A DNA stretch of 64,000 nt, taken from Mycobacterium sp. IS-1742. Its GTDB lineage: Bacteria > Actinomycetota > Actinomycetes > Mycobacteriales > Mycobacteriaceae. Made by a program: the position numbers and the translations under genes. Below, piece by piece: positions 47,499 through 56,222 of the stretch; within the stretch, counting starts at the first letter, position 1; each line of letters starts with the position of its first letter. Below the pieces are notes generated by a model that saw only the letters and a program-made list of their open reading frames with translations, ran no database searches and was not told the origin of the DNA. Where the stretch lies: assembly GCF_001500125.1 (NCBI RefSeq), contig NZ_LQIV01000008.1:61362-125361 (forward strand), read 5' to 3'.

Positions 47499-47757
47499 GT
47501 CCTTCCGTAAGCCGATGTCGACTATCGGCGAGATGGAATCGGCGCACCAAAGGTGCAGCACCCCATCCGGACATGTTCTGAGTGAGAACTCTCCGCGACG
47601 ATTCAGGCGATCGACACCTGGAAGCGCGCACGCACGTTAACACGCTCCAGACCGAAGGGCTCACTGCTTCGTCTGAGACTCGAAGCGGCGCTCCACCGCG
47701 TCTGTTGGCAGTGTTTCCGCAGGATGCACCGTCGCGTGGGTCGGCGTACGTTGAGCT

Positions 47758-48216
47758 ATGCCCGACGTCACGGCATCAATAATCATCGCTCATCCCGCTC
47801 AGGTCGTATGGGACTACATCATCCACCCGGACCATCTGCGAAACGTTCTGCCCGGAATCGTGTCCGTCGACCCCGGCAAGGAGCCGCCGTACGCCCCCGG
47901 CGATGTCTGGCACGGGGTGAGCCGATCGTTGGGCGTCACGAACCCGTGGACCGGGGTCTTCGAGAGGGTCGATGCTCCCACGATGATGCAGTTTCGAATC
48001 ACTGAGTCCAGGTTTCCGGTGACCACCATCGATACGTTGGATGAGGTCGAGGGCGGCACCCGCTACACCTGTCGCATCACCGGCGAGCCCATACTGGGCG
48101 GCGCTGTAGGACGCCTCTTTGACGCCGTCGTGTCTCGTGTCATGCAGCGGGCGATGGCGAGCCAGCAGGCGAAGCTCCCCGCTCATGTAGATGCGTGGGC
48201 GCGGCAGAAGGGCTGA
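47758..48216 (+). CDS. SRPBCC-family protein
   Basis: Protein of 152 aa of the START/SRPBCC family: ASIIIAHPAQVVWDYIIHPD at the start, LGVTNPWTGVFERVDAPT in the middle and a C-terminal helix (VVSRVMQRAMASQQAKL). A TACGTT box (47747-47752) lies 5 nt before the ATG, so probably leaderless. Sits alone between two ychF-end repeats. Ligand unknown. Confidence 0.83.
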   Translation: MPDVTASIIIAHPAQVVWDYIIHPDHLRNVLPGIVSVDPGKEPPYAPGDVWHGVSRSLGVTNPWTGVFERVDAPTMMQFRITESRFPVTTIDTLDEVEGGTRYTCRITGEPILGGAVGRLFDAVVSRVMQRAMASQQAKLPAHVDAWARQKG

Positions 48217-48255
48217 GAGCGGAACAGCCGGCACGGTGAGGCTTTCGACGTCGTC

Positions 48256-48290
48256 TTACACGTTGAAGCGGAACTCGACCACGTTCCAAC
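48256..48290. repeat. copy C of the ychF 3' end
   Basis: Minus-strand translation gives NVVEFRFNV then TAA, the same amino acids as the YchF C terminus with different synonymous codons. About 25 of 31 bases match the gene's own end. Located 40 nt after the SRPBCC gene and 40 nt before the CPCC gene promoter. Confidence 0.8.
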
Positions 48291-48329
48291 GCGGATAATC
48301 GTCTGGCGCGGACCGCCTAATCTGATTCC

Positions 48330-48965
48330 GTGCCGACCTCGGACCTCCTGCCACTCGCCGATGCCGTGGCTGTTCTCCGGGACGCGGCCCGGACGCGACA
48401 CTTATGCCTGGGTGCCGAAGGCTTCTGGCTGGGCGTCGACGGCCACCGTCGAAGCCTCGAGCACATCCTCGATCTGTCGGACGTCTCACCACGTAACGCA
48501 CGAACGAACGCCTCCATCGCGCTCTCCGTGATCGAGCAGTGGCCCGACGATCCTTCGCGATTCGCAGTCGAGCTCGTGCTCATCTCGGCTGCGTACCCGT
48601 GCCCGTGCTGCGGTCACCGAACGCTCGGAGAACCACCTGGGTCGTACGAGATCTGCGCGGTCTGCTTCTGGGAGGACGACGCAGTGCAGCTCCGCTGGCC
48701 GACGTATGAAGGCGGTGCGAACCGCCCGAGCCTGCTCGCTTCTCAACGCGCCTACGCGGCGCTTGGAGCGATGGAGCATCGGTTCACTGGACTCGTACGA
48801 GCTGCCGCTGATACGGAGCCCCTCGACTTCGGCTGGCGACCGGTTGATCTCGACCTCGATTCATTCGAGGATCGCGGCGATCGCGAGGCCGACTGGCCCG
48901 ACGACCTGACGACTCTCTACTGGTGGAGGCCCACGTTTTGGCGCTCGAAGTTGCCGCGAACCTGA
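48330..48965 (+). CDS. CPCC cysteine-rich protein
   Basis: Protein of 211 aa. A central CPCC domain has YPCPCCGHRTL, then YEICAVCFWEDD: four Cys that look like a zinc site. The N-terminal 85 residues are helical and the last 90 are acidic. GTG start with a TAATCT box (48318-48323) 6 nt upstream, so probably leaderless. Third positions are visibly less G/C-biased than in the flanking housekeeping genes, suggesting recent arrival. Its stop lies in repeat B. Function unknown; related genes often occur in toxin or phage-related islands. Confidence 0.85.
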   Translation: MPTSDLLPLADAVAVLRDAARTRHLCLGAEGFWLGVDGHRRSLEHILDLSDVSPRNARTNASIALSVIEQWPDDPSRFAVELVLISAAYPCPCCGHRTLGEPPGSYEICAVCFWEDDAVQLRWPTYEGGANRPSLLASQRAYAALGAMEHRFTGLVRAAADTEPLDFGWRPVDLDLDSFEDRGDREADWPDDLTTLYWWRPTFWRSKLPRT

Positions 48966-48983
48966 CGTTGAACCGGAACGCGA
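48963..48983. repeat. truncated copy B of the ychF 3' end
   Basis: Minus-strand translation gives VAFRFNVR in place of VEFRFNV and a stop. It directly abuts the true end of ychF (48984), so two versions of the terminus are joined head to tail. The stop codon of the CPCC gene is within it. Confidence 0.65.
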
Positions 48984-50057
48984 CTACACATTGAATCTGA
49001 ATTCGACCACGTCCCCGTCGGCCATGACGTAGTCCTTGCCCTCCATGCGGACCTTGCCCGCCGCCTTCGCCGCGGCCATCGAACCCGCCTCGACCAGATC
49101 GTCGAACGACACGATCTCGGCCTTGATGAAGCCCTTCTCGAAGTCGCTGTGGATCACGCCGGCGGCCTTCGGCGCGGTGTCGCCCTGGTGAATGGTCCAC
49201 GCGCGCGCCTCCTTCGGGCCCGCCGTGAGGTAGGTCTGCAGTTTCAGCGTGTGGAAGCCCGCCCGCGCCAGTGCGTCGAGTCCGCGTTCGGTCTGCCCGA
49301 TCGACTCGAGCAATTCGGCGGCCGACTCGTCGTCGAGCTCCTGCAGTTCCGCTTCGATCTTCGCGTCGAGGAACACGCAGTCGGCCGGCGCCACCAGCTC
49401 GCGCAGCTCGGACTTGCGCCCCTCGTCGGTCAGCACGGTCTCGTCGGCGTTGAACACGTACAGGAACGGTTTGGTGGTCATCAGATTCAGCTCGCGCAGC
49501 GGCGTCGCATCGAAGCGCGCGCCGAACAGCGTCTTGCCTGAGTTCAGCACCTCCTGCGCCGCGACCGCCGCGTCGAGGACGGGCTTGCGGTCCTTGTGCG
49601 TGCGGGCTTCCTTCTCCAGCCGCGGCACGGCCTTTTCCAACGTCTGCATGTCGGCGAGGATCAACTCGGTCTCGATCACCTCGATGTCGGACTTCGGATC
49701 CACCTTGCCGTCGACGTGGACGACGTCGTCGTCGGCGAAGACCCGCACGACCTGGCAGATCGCGTCACATTCGCGGATGTTGGCGAGGAACTTGTTGCCC
49801 AGTCCCGCACCCTCCGAGGCGCCCTTCACGATGCCGGCGATGTCGACGAACGTCACCGGCGCAGGCACAATCTTGTCGGAATGGAACATCTTCGCGAGCG
49901 CGCCGAGCCGGGGGTCCGGCAGCGCGACCACACCTTCGTTGGGCTCGATCGTCGCGAACGGGTAGTTCGCCGCGAGCACGTTGTTGCGCGTCAGCGCGTT
50001 GAACAGAGTCGACTTTCCGACATTCGGCAGTCCGACGATTCCCAGGTTGAGCCCCAC
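48984..50057 (-). CDS. ychF: redox-regulated ATPase YchF (Obg-like)
   Basis: Ribosome-associated P-loop NTPase of 357 aa. Walker A GLPNVGKST (residues 8-16), switch DIAGIVKGASEGAGLG, NKFLANIRECD, a coiled-coil insert (about 130-210) and the C-terminal TGS domain ending DVVEFRFNV. The base-specificity motif NADE is consistent with ATP preference. GTG 50057 gives the family's usual N terminus and the length I recall for Rv1112; an 11-codon extension is rejected. Its 3' end is the origin of the repeats to the left, yet the gene itself is intact. Confidence 0.96.
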   Translation of the reverse strand: MGLNLGIVGLPNVGKSTLFNALTRNNVLAANYPFATIEPNEGVVALPDPRLGALAKMFHSDKIVPAPVTFVDIAGIVKGASEGAGLGNKFLANIRECDAICQVVRVFADDDVVHVDGKVDPKSDIEVIETELILADMQTLEKAVPRLEKEARTHKDRKPVLDAAVAAQEVLNSGKTLFGARFDATPLRELNLMTTKPFLYVFNADETVLTDEGRKSELRELVAPADCVFLDAKIEAELQELDDESAAELLESIGQTERGLDALARAGFHTLKLQTYLTAGPKEARAWTIHQGDTAPKAAGVIHSDFEKGFIKAEIVSFDDLVEAGSMAAAKAAGKVRMEGKDYVMADGDVVEFRFNV

Positions 50058-50141
50058 AGGGACCACAGTCTGCCAGAGCTCGACGGGCACGCCCGCGCGC
50101 GCTGGACGCGCGCACTCCGATCGAGCCGGTACGGTCTACCT

Positions 50142-51338
50142 GTGTCCGGACAGCGCGCACGGTCGGCAGTGCCGGCCGACCACCGCTCTGTACACCCACT
50201 TTTCCCGGGCCTGCCGTGGTGGGGTGCGGTGGTGCTGGCGTTCACCGTCACCGCGGTCGGCTTCGCGTTCGACGCGGGTTCCGGCAGCCGCGAACTGGGT
50301 TCCGTCTTCTCGGCCTGCTATGTGCTGGGCTGCTTGCTCGCCGTCCTCGCCGTACGCCAGTCGGGCATCTTCACCGCGGTCATCCAACCGCCGCTGCTTC
50401 TGTTCGTCACCGTGCCCGGCGCGTACTTCCTGTTCCACGGCTCGGAGATCGCCGGCCTCAAGGATCTGGCGATCAACTGCGGCTATCCGCTCATCGAGCG
50501 GTTCCCGCTGATGTTCTTCACCTCCGCGGCGGTCCTGCTCATCGGCATGGCCCGGTGGTATCTGGGAATGTCGTCGCGCCGCGCGGCGGCACCCGCGGAG
50601 ACAGCGGGCGCCAAAGCCACAGCCAAGACCAGGGCCAAGCCCAGGACCGCGCCCGCCGCGGCGGCGGCCGGTGGCCTGGTCACCGCGCTCAAGAGCAAGG
50701 TGTCCGGGCTCATGGCCGCCCCCGCCGCATCTGCGGCCGCGACGGACGACCAGGACGAGGACACGCCGCGCCGCAGGCGCAGCACCGAACGGCCGCGGCG
50801 CACCGCCAAACCGGCCGCCGAACGGACGCGGTCAAGCCGTGACAGCGCCCGCGGCGCCGCGGCGCGCAAGCCGGCCAAACGGACCGGCACCGCGTCCCGC
50901 GCGCGGCACAACCGCCCGCCCGACACCGAGATCATCGAACCGGTGGTCGACCGGCCGCGCCGGTCCCGTTCGGCGCCGCGCACCTCGGAGTCCTCCGAAC
51001 CGCGCAGGCGGTCCCGCACGCAGGCCCCCCGCGAGGCCCGGGACGCCCGGGAACCGCGCGAATCACGGGAACCGCGCGACCCCCGCAAGCTGCCGCCGCG
51101 GGAACGGCGCTCGACCTACGACCGTCCGGAGCGCCGGCCCGAACGTACCCGCCGATTCGACGACTACGAGCCCTACGAACCGCTGGAACCGCACACCCGC
51201 AACGGCAACGGCAGCCACCACCCGGTCTCCCGGGTGCGCTACCGCGGCACGGACGAGGACGACCAGGGCAGCGAGTACCGCAGCCGTCCGCGCGCCCGGC
51301 GCAGCTGGGACGCCGACGCCTGGGAGTACGACGTCTGA
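50142..51338 (+). CDS. DUF6542 membrane protein with long charged tail, Rv1111c-like
   Basis: Protein of 398 aa: four helices in residues about 20-145 (VHPLFPGLPWWGAVVLAFTV to FFTSAAVLLIGMARWYLG), then about 250 residues of Ala/Lys/Arg/Pro/Glu-rich disordered sequence with many arginine runs. Same place as Rv1111c next to ychF and ispH. GTG 50142 follows TACGGT (50130-50135) with a 6-nt gap, so probably leaderless. Divergent from ychF (84-bp gap). The charged tail could bind RNA, DNA or the membrane; function unknown. Confidence 0.85.
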   Translation: MSGQRARSAVPADHRSVHPLFPGLPWWGAVVLAFTVTAVGFAFDAGSGSRELGSVFSACYVLGCLLAVLAVRQSGIFTAVIQPPLLLFVTVPGAYFLFHGSEIAGLKDLAINCGYPLIERFPLMFFTSAAVLLIGMARWYLGMSSRRAAAPAETAGAKATAKTRAKPRTAPAAAAAGGLVTALKSKVSGLMAAPAASAAATDDQDEDTPRRRRSTERPRRTAKPAAERTRSSRDSARGAAARKPAKRTGTASRARHNRPPDTEIIEPVVDRPRRSRSAPRTSESSEPRRRSRTQAPREARDAREPRESREPRDPRKLPPRERRSTYDRPERRPERTRRFDDYEPYEPLEPHTRNGNGSHHPVSRVRYRGTDEDDQGSEYRSRPRARRSWDADAWEYDV

Positions 51339-51341
51339 CGC

Positions 51342-51548
51342 TCAGGCGGCCACGGACGTGCCACAGATACCGCAGACCTCGAACTGACGGCGCTTCCACC
51401 GCGCGACCGGCACGAAGAAGAGCGTGAACTGCTTGAACTGACGCATGCGCGTCCACTGCGTGGTGTTGTGACAGCGTGGACAGGTGCGGGTCTGCCCGGC
51501 GCCGAGGTACTGCTGCTTGGTGCTGAGGCCGAACAGGAAGAAGAACAC
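51342..51548 (-). CDS. small zinc-ribbon protein
   Basis: Protein of 68 aa with two Cys pairs, CPRC (about residues 23-26) and CGIC (59-62), that form a zinc ribbon, and a hydrophobic N terminus (MFFFLFGLST). QFKQFTLFFVPVARWKRRQ between the pairs is typical of zinc-ribbon-15 proteins of actinobacteria. GTG start. Lies 3 nt after the end of the convergent DUF6542 gene. Function unknown. Confidence 0.83.
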   Translation of the reverse strand: MFFFLFGLSTKQQYLGAGQTRTCPRCHNTTQWTRMRQFKQFTLFFVPVARWKRRQFEVCGICGTSVAA

Positions 51549-51570
51549 CGCCCCAGCCTAGGGAACGGCC

Positions 51571-52572
51571 TCAGCCGCGGGCGGGCCGGATCTCCCGGGG
51601 CAGCGCGAACACCAACGTCTCGTTCGCGGTCGTCACCGGCTGGACGGTCCCGTACCCGTATTCGGCGAGCCGCTCGAGCACACCGCGCACCAAGACCTCG
51701 GGCACCGACGCGCCCGAGGTGACGCCCACGGTGGTGACACCGTCGAGCCAGGCCGGATCGATGTCTTCGGCGTAGTCGACCAGATGCGCCGCATCCGACC
51801 CGGCGCCCAGGGCGACCTCGACCAGACGGACCGAGTTCGACGAGTTCTTCGAGCCGACGACGATGACCAGTTCGCACTCCGGAGCCATCGCCTTGACCGC
51901 GACCTGGCGGTTCTGGGTGGCGTAGCAGATGTCGTCGCTGGGCGGATCCTGCAGCGTCGGGAACTTCTCCCGCAGCCGGCGCACCGTCTCCATCGTCTCG
52001 TCGACGCTGAGCGTGGTCTGCGACAGCCAGATGACCTTGTTCGGGTCGCGCACGGTGACCTTGTCGACCGCGTCGGGGTTGTCGACGACCTGGACGTGGT
52101 CGGGCGCCTCACCGGCGGTGCCGACGACCTCCTCATGGCCCTCGTGGCCGACGAGCAGGATGTCGTAGTCGTCGCGGGCGAAGCGTTTGGCCTCGTTGTG
52201 CACCTTGGTCACCAACGGGCAGGTGGCGTCGATGGTCTTGAGATTGCGGGCGGCGGCCTCCACGTGCACGGTCGGTGCGACGCCGTGGGCGGAGAACACG
52301 ACGATGGCGCCCTCGGGCACCTCGTCGGTCTGCTCGACGAAGACGGCGCCGGCTTTGGCGAGTGTGTCCACGACATAGCGGTTGTGCACGATCTCGTGGC
52401 GCACGTAGACCGGGGCGCCGTGCTTCTCGAGCGCACGCTCGACGGTCTCGACCGCGCGGTCCACGCCGGCGCAGTAACCGCGCGGCTCGGCCAGCAGGAC
52501 CCGCTTACCGGACACGCCGCCCGTCACCGAGCTGGACGCACCCGGAATCCCCATGTTGATCGTCGACGGCAT
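51571..52572 (-). CDS. ispH: 4-hydroxy-3-methylbut-2-enyl diphosphate reductase
   Basis: Final enzyme of the MEP pathway, 333 aa, converting HMBPP to IPP and DMAPP with a 4Fe-4S cluster. The three cluster Cys are in [26 protein letters not shown] and [11 protein letters not shown]; catalytic Glu-containing [12 protein letters not shown] and [11 protein letters not shown] are also seen. An ATG 18 nt downstream of the chosen start is a possible alternative. Divergent from the lipid-droplet protein gene by 53 bp. Essential in mycobacteria. Confidence 0.97.
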   Translation of the reverse strand: MPSTINMGIPGASSSVTGGVSGKRVLLAEPRGYCAGVDRAVETVERALEKHGAPVYVRHEIVHNRYVVDTLAKAGAVFVEQTDEVPEGAIVVFSAHGVAPTVHVEAAARNLKTIDATCPLVTKVHNEAKRFARDDYDILLVGHEGHEEVVGTAGEAPDHVQVVDNPDAVDKVTVRDPNKVIWLSQTTLSVDETMETVRRLREKFPTLQDPPSDDICYATQNRQVAVKAMAPECELVIVVGSKNSSNSVRLVEVALGAGSDAAHLVDYAEDIDPAWLDGVTTVGVTSGASVPEVLVRGVLERLAEYGYGTVQPVTTANETLVFALPREIRPARG

Positions 52573-52625
52573 GACTACCAGGGTACTGACCGATGCGGGC
52601 GACCGCCCAGCCGTAGGCTGTCGTC

Positions 52626-53195
52626 ATGGCTACTGCACCCTATGGGGTTCGTCTGCTGGTCGGCGCCGCCGTCACCGCGGTCGAGGAGACCCGCAAGCTG
52701 CCACACACCATCCTGATGTATCCGATGACCGTGGCCAGTCAGGTCGCCAGCATCGTGATCCATTTCCAGCAGAACCTCGCCGACCTGGTGAACAAGGGCG
52801 ACGAGACGCTGGAGAACCTCTTCCCGCCCAAGGACGAACAGCCGGAGTGGGCCACGTTCGACGAGGACGACGGCGCGCCGGCGGCGCAGGCCCCCGACGG
52901 GGAGCGGCGCACCGAGGGGCGGTTCGCGCTGTACTCCACCGGGGAACCGGAGACGTCGGACGCCTCGGACACGGACACGAACGCGGCCACGCACACCTCG
53001 GCGGCGACCGACACGCCGGCGATCGTCACCGAACTGGACTACGAGTCGCTGACCCTGGCGCAGCTGCGTGCGCGGCTGCCGTCGCTGAGCGTCGACGATC
53101 TCGAGGCGCTGCTCGCTTACGAGGGCGCTACCCGCTCGCGGGCGCCGTTCCAGACCCTGCTGGCCAATCGGATCACCCGCGCCACCGCCAAGTGA
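52626..53195 (+). CDS. lipid droplet-associated protein, Rv1109c-like
   Basis: Protein of 189 aa. A hydrophobic, amphipathic N-terminal half ([40 protein letters not shown]) is followed by an acidic, Thr-rich linker and a C-terminal helical domain ([23 protein letters not shown]). It is encoded at the position of Rv1109c; homologues are annotated as binding triacylglycerol inclusions. TAGGCT (52614-52619) ends 6 nt before the ATG, so probably leaderless. Overlaps xseA by 4 nt. Confidence 0.85.
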   Translation: MATAPYGVRLLVGAAVTAVEETRKLPHTILMYPMTVASQVASIVIHFQQNLADLVNKGDETLENLFPPKDEQPEWATFDEDDGAPAAQAPDGERRTEGRFALYSTGEPETSDASDTDTNAATHTSAATDTPAIVTELDYESLTLAQLRARLPSLSVDDLEALLAYEGATRSRAPFQTLLANRITRATAK

Positions 53196-54421
53196 CCGAC
53201 CCCGAACAGGGCAAGTCTCCCGACAACCCCTGGCCGGTCCGCGCCGTCGCCACGCGCGTCGCCAAGTACATCGACCGACTCGGCATGGTGTGGATCGAGG
53301 GTCAGCTCACCGAGCTCAAGGTCCGCCAGACGACGGCCTGGATGGTCCTGCGCGATCCGGCCGCAGACATGTCGCTGTCGGTGAGCTGTCCACGTGACCT
53401 GGTCGCGAACGCGCCGGTGCCGCTGGCGGAGGGCACGCAGGTCATCGTGTTGGGCAAGCCGCAGTTCTACACCCGCAACGGCTCGTTCAGCCTGCGGATC
53501 AGCGAGATCCGCGCCGTCGGCATCGGCGAACTGTTGGCCCGCATCGACCGCCTGCGCCGCCTGCTCGACGCCGAGGGGCTCTTCGACCCCCGGCTCAAGC
53601 GGCCCATCCCGTTCTTGCCCGGCACCGTCGGCCTGATCACCGGCCGCGCCAGCCATGCCGAGCGCGATGTGATGACGGTCGCGACAACCCGTTGGCCCGC
53701 GGTCCGGTTCGCGGTGCGCAACACCATCGTGCAGGGCCCCAGCGCGGTGCCACAGATCGTCGGCGCGCTGCGCGAACTCGACCGTGACCCCACCGTGGAC
53801 GTCATCGTGCTGGCCCGCGGCGGCGGCAGCGTCGAGGACCTGCTGCCGTTCTCCGACGAGACGCTGTGCCGCGAGATCGCCGCCTGCACCACCCCGGTGA
53901 TCAGCGCCGTCGGGCACGAACCCGACAACCCGCTGTGCGACCTGGTCGCCGATCTGCGCGCGGCGACCCCGACCGACGCCGCCAAACGGGTCGTCCCCGA
54001 CGCCGCCGCCGAACAGGCGTTCGTCGCCGAGCAGCGCCACCGCAGCGCCCGCGCGCTGCGCCTCTGGGTGCACCGCGAACAGCACCACCTCGACCAGTTG
54101 CGCAGCCGGCCGGTGCTGGCCCGCCCGCTGCAGGCGATCGACGCGCGCGCCGAGGAGGTGCACCGCGCCCGGTCCACCGCACGCCGCGACATCACCCGGA
54201 TGCTCGCGGCCGAGACCGAGCGCGTCGGCCACCTGGCCGCCCGGCTGACGACGCTCGGCCCGGCCGCGACACTCGCCCGCGGCTACGCGGTCGTGCAGAC
54301 CATGCCCGATACGAACGTCCTGCGGACGACCGCCGACGCGCCCGCAGGCAGACACCTGCGCATCCGGGTGGCCGACGGTGCGATCACCGCGGTGAGTGAG
54401 GGAACCGATGAAGCCCATTAG
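53192..54421 (+). CDS. xseA: exodeoxyribonuclease VII large subunit
   Basis: Catalytic subunit, 409 aa, of the single-strand exonuclease VII. An OB-fold (about residues 20-115, [13 protein letters not shown]) precedes the catalytic domain with [37 protein letters not shown] and [20 protein letters not shown], then a coiled-coil. GTG overlaps the preceding stop. The small subunit gene begins inside its 3' end. Confidence 0.96.
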   Translation: MTDPEQGKSPDNPWPVRAVATRVAKYIDRLGMVWIEGQLTELKVRQTTAWMVLRDPAADMSLSVSCPRDLVANAPVPLAEGTQVIVLGKPQFYTRNGSFSLRISEIRAVGIGELLARIDRLRRLLDAEGLFDPRLKRPIPFLPGTVGLITGRASHAERDVMTVATTRWPAVRFAVRNTIVQGPSAVPQIVGALRELDRDPTVDVIVLARGGGSVEDLLPFSDETLCREIAACTTPVISAVGHEPDNPLCDLVADLRAATPTDAAKRVVPDAAAEQAFVAEQRHRSARALRLWVHREQHHLDQLRSRPVLARPLQAIDARAEEVHRARSTARRDITRMLAAETERVGHLAARLTTLGPAATLARGYAVVQTMPDTNVLRTTADAPAGRHLRIRVADGAITAVSEGTDEAH

Positions 54422-54620
54422 TGACATGGGGTACGAAGAAGCGCGCGACGAACTGGTCGCCGTCGTCCAGCAGCTCGAACAGGGCGGCCTCGATCTCGAT
54501 GCGTCGCTGAAGTTGTGGGAACGCGGCGAGGAGCTGGCCCGATGCTGCGAGGAACACTTAGCCGGAGCGCGTCAGCGCATCGAGTCGGCGCTGGCCGACC
54601 GCGAGGCCGACGACGGTTGA
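54408..54620 (+). CDS. xseB: exodeoxyribonuclease VII small subunit
   Basis: Protein of 70 aa; two helices with the family motifs [20 protein letters not shown] and [22 protein letters not shown]. It forms a complex with XseA. ATG 54408 has GAGGGA upstream and overlaps xseA by 14 nt; GTG 54396 would add four residues and ATG 54426 would remove six. Confidence 0.93.
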   Translation: MKPISDMGYEEARDELVAVVQQLEQGGLDLDASLKLWERGEELARCCEEHLAGARQRIESALADREADDG

Positions 54621-54654
54621 CCAGGAAAACGCTTACCCGATGAGGGGGCGAAAA

Positions 54655-54668
54655 TAGAACACGTTTCA
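54655..54668. promoter_or_regulatory. KstR-like operator before the 3-beta-HSD gene
   Basis: TAGAACACGTTTCA matches the KstR consensus TNNAACNNGTTNNA. It lies 2 bp before a TATCCT -10 box (54671-54676), which is 6 nt before the ATG at 54683; a bound repressor would cover the promoter. The arms are less perfect than at 29827-29844. Confidence 0.7.
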
Positions 54669-54682
54669 GTTATCCTCGCCCC

Positions 54683-55798
54683 ATGGGTGATGCATCGCTG
54701 ACCACAGAACTGGGCCGTGTGCTGGTGACCGGTGGATCCGGCTTCGTCGGCGCGAATCTCGTGACCGAACTGCTCGAGCGCGGGCACCATGTGCGATCGT
54801 TCGACCGCGCGCCGTCCCCGCTGCCGCCCCATCCCCGGCTCGAAACGCTCGAAGGGGACATCTGCGACCCGGAGACGGTGGCCGCCGCGGTCGCCGGCGT
54901 GGACACCGTCTTCCACACCGCGGCGATCATCGACCTGATGGGCGGCGCGTCGGTCACCGAGGAGTACCGCAGGCGCAGCTTCGCCGTCAACGTCGGCGGC
55001 ACCGAGAACCTCGTGCGCGCGGGGCGCGCCGCCGGGGTGAAGCGGTTCGTCTACACCGCATCGAACAGCGTGGTGATGGGCGGTCAGCCGATCGTCGCCG
55101 GCGACGAGACCATGCCCTACACCGACCGGTTCAACGACCTCTACACCGAAACCAAGGTGGTCGCCGAGAAATTCGTGCTGTCCGAGAACGGCACCGACGG
55201 CATGCTCACCTGTTCGATCCGGCCGAGCGGCATCTGGGGCCGCGGCGATCAGACGATGTTCCGCAAGGTGTTCGAATCCGTGCTGGCCGGTCACGTCAAG
55301 GTGCTGGTCGGCAGCAAGAACGCCAAACTCGACAACTCATATGTGCACAACCTCATTCACGGTTTCATCCTCGCCGCCGAACACCTGGTGCCCGGCGGCA
55401 CGGCACCCGGTCAGGCGTATTTCATCAACGACGGCGAACCGATCAACATGTTCGAGTTCTCCCGCCCCGTCGTGGAGGCGTGCGGCGAGCGCTATCCGCG
55501 ACTTCGGGTGCCCGGGCGGCTCGTGCATTTCGTGATGACGGTCTGGCAGCGGCTGCACTTCCGCTTCGGGCTGCCCAAACCGCTGCTGGAACCCACCGGC
55601 GTGGAGCGGATCTCACTCGACAACTACTTCTCGATCGCGAAAGCCGAACGGGAACTCGGCTACCGCCCACTGTTCACGACCGAGCAGGCGATGGCCGCGT
55701 GTCTGCCGTACTACGTCGAGCTGTACCGGAAGATGAAGGCCGAGTCCGCGAAAAAGACCGGTGTGCAAGCGGTTTCGGCCACACCTCCCGCGGGCTGA
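54683..55798 (+). CDS. 3-beta-hydroxysteroid dehydrogenase/epimerase family, Rv1106c-like
   Basis: Extended SDR of 371 aa that oxidises the 3-beta-hydroxyl of cholesterol-type steroids with NAD. Rossmann motif VTGGSGFVGANL, FHTAAIIDLMGG, Ser-containing YTASNSVVMGG and catalytic YTETK. A C-terminal hydrophobic stretch (GRLVHFVMTVWQRL) may bind the membrane. Length equals Rv1106c (from memory). The KstR-like site in its promoter agrees with a role in sterol use. Probably leaderless. Confidence 0.92.
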   Translation: MGDASLTTELGRVLVTGGSGFVGANLVTELLERGHHVRSFDRAPSPLPPHPRLETLEGDICDPETVAAAVAGVDTVFHTAAIIDLMGGASVTEEYRRRSFAVNVGGTENLVRAGRAAGVKRFVYTASNSVVMGGQPIVAGDETMPYTDRFNDLYTETKVVAEKFVLSENGTDGMLTCSIRPSGIWGRGDQTMFRKVFESVLAGHVKVLVGSKNAKLDNSYVHNLIHGFILAAEHLVPGGTAPGQAYFINDGEPINMFEFSRPVVEACGERYPRLRVPGRLVHFVMTVWQRLHFRFGLPKPLLEPTGVERISLDNYFSIAKAERELGYRPLFTTEQAMAACLPYYVELYRKMKAESAKKTGVQAVSATPPAG

Positions 55799-55812
55799 CC
55801 CGGGCGGTCAGC
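55794..55812. terminator. hairpin spanning both stop codons
   Basis: GCTGACC (55794-55800) and GGTCAGC (55806-55812) with a 5-nt spacer. The plus gene's TGA is in the left arm and the minus gene's TGA is in the right arm, so one hairpin ends the two converging genes. Confidence 0.45.
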
Positions 55813-56071
55813 GCGCCCCGGTGTCGGCCGACAGGTCGTCGTCGTCGACGAATTCCAGGCCGCCGTCGTCGAGGGCCACCGCCCATCGGCGCGCGGCGTC
55901 GGCGATGTGGTGCTCGCCGATCTCGACTGCTTTGCCCGCGGCATCGGCGAAATCCTCGACCACGACTCCGCGCTTTTCATGATCGGTTCCGGGGTGCACC
56001 AATACCCGCGAATTGACGGCTATCTGCGAATCACCGTTTTCGGCGTCCCCCGCGTCGATATTTGCCGCCAT
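55808..56071 (-). CDS. small acidic protein, unknown
   Basis: Protein of 87 aa rich in Asp/Glu/Ala: RVLVHPGTDHEKRGVVVEDF, then GEHHIADAARRWAVALDDGG. The valine-rich strands and Gly pattern suggest a small beta-barrel such as a KOW/SH3-like fold, but no family is recognised. ATG 56071 has GGAGG about 8 nt upstream; an in-frame GTG 60 nt earlier is rejected. Converges on the HSD gene. Confidence 0.72.
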   Translation of the reverse strand: MAANIDAGDAENGDSQIAVNSRVLVHPGTDHEKRGVVVEDFADAAGKAVEIGEHHIADAARRWAVALDDGGLEFVDDDDLSADTGAR

Positions 56072-56222
56072 TTCCGCACCTCCGAGCGCATCTGAATACT
56101 TGACTGAAGTGAACCACGGTGGCACCTGCACAGTGCCGTTTCTCTGTATTCGGCGCGCGGGGCGAGAATGCTACGAATTCGTCTCGACATGGACGTTCGG
56201 TGGGACGCACAGCGCCCGTCGA

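Noticed and set aside
47080..48983. Integron attC-like reading of the ychF-end repeats
   Set aside because: Only copy B contains GTTRRRY; the copies lack the paired inverted boxes of attC and no integron integrase is present.
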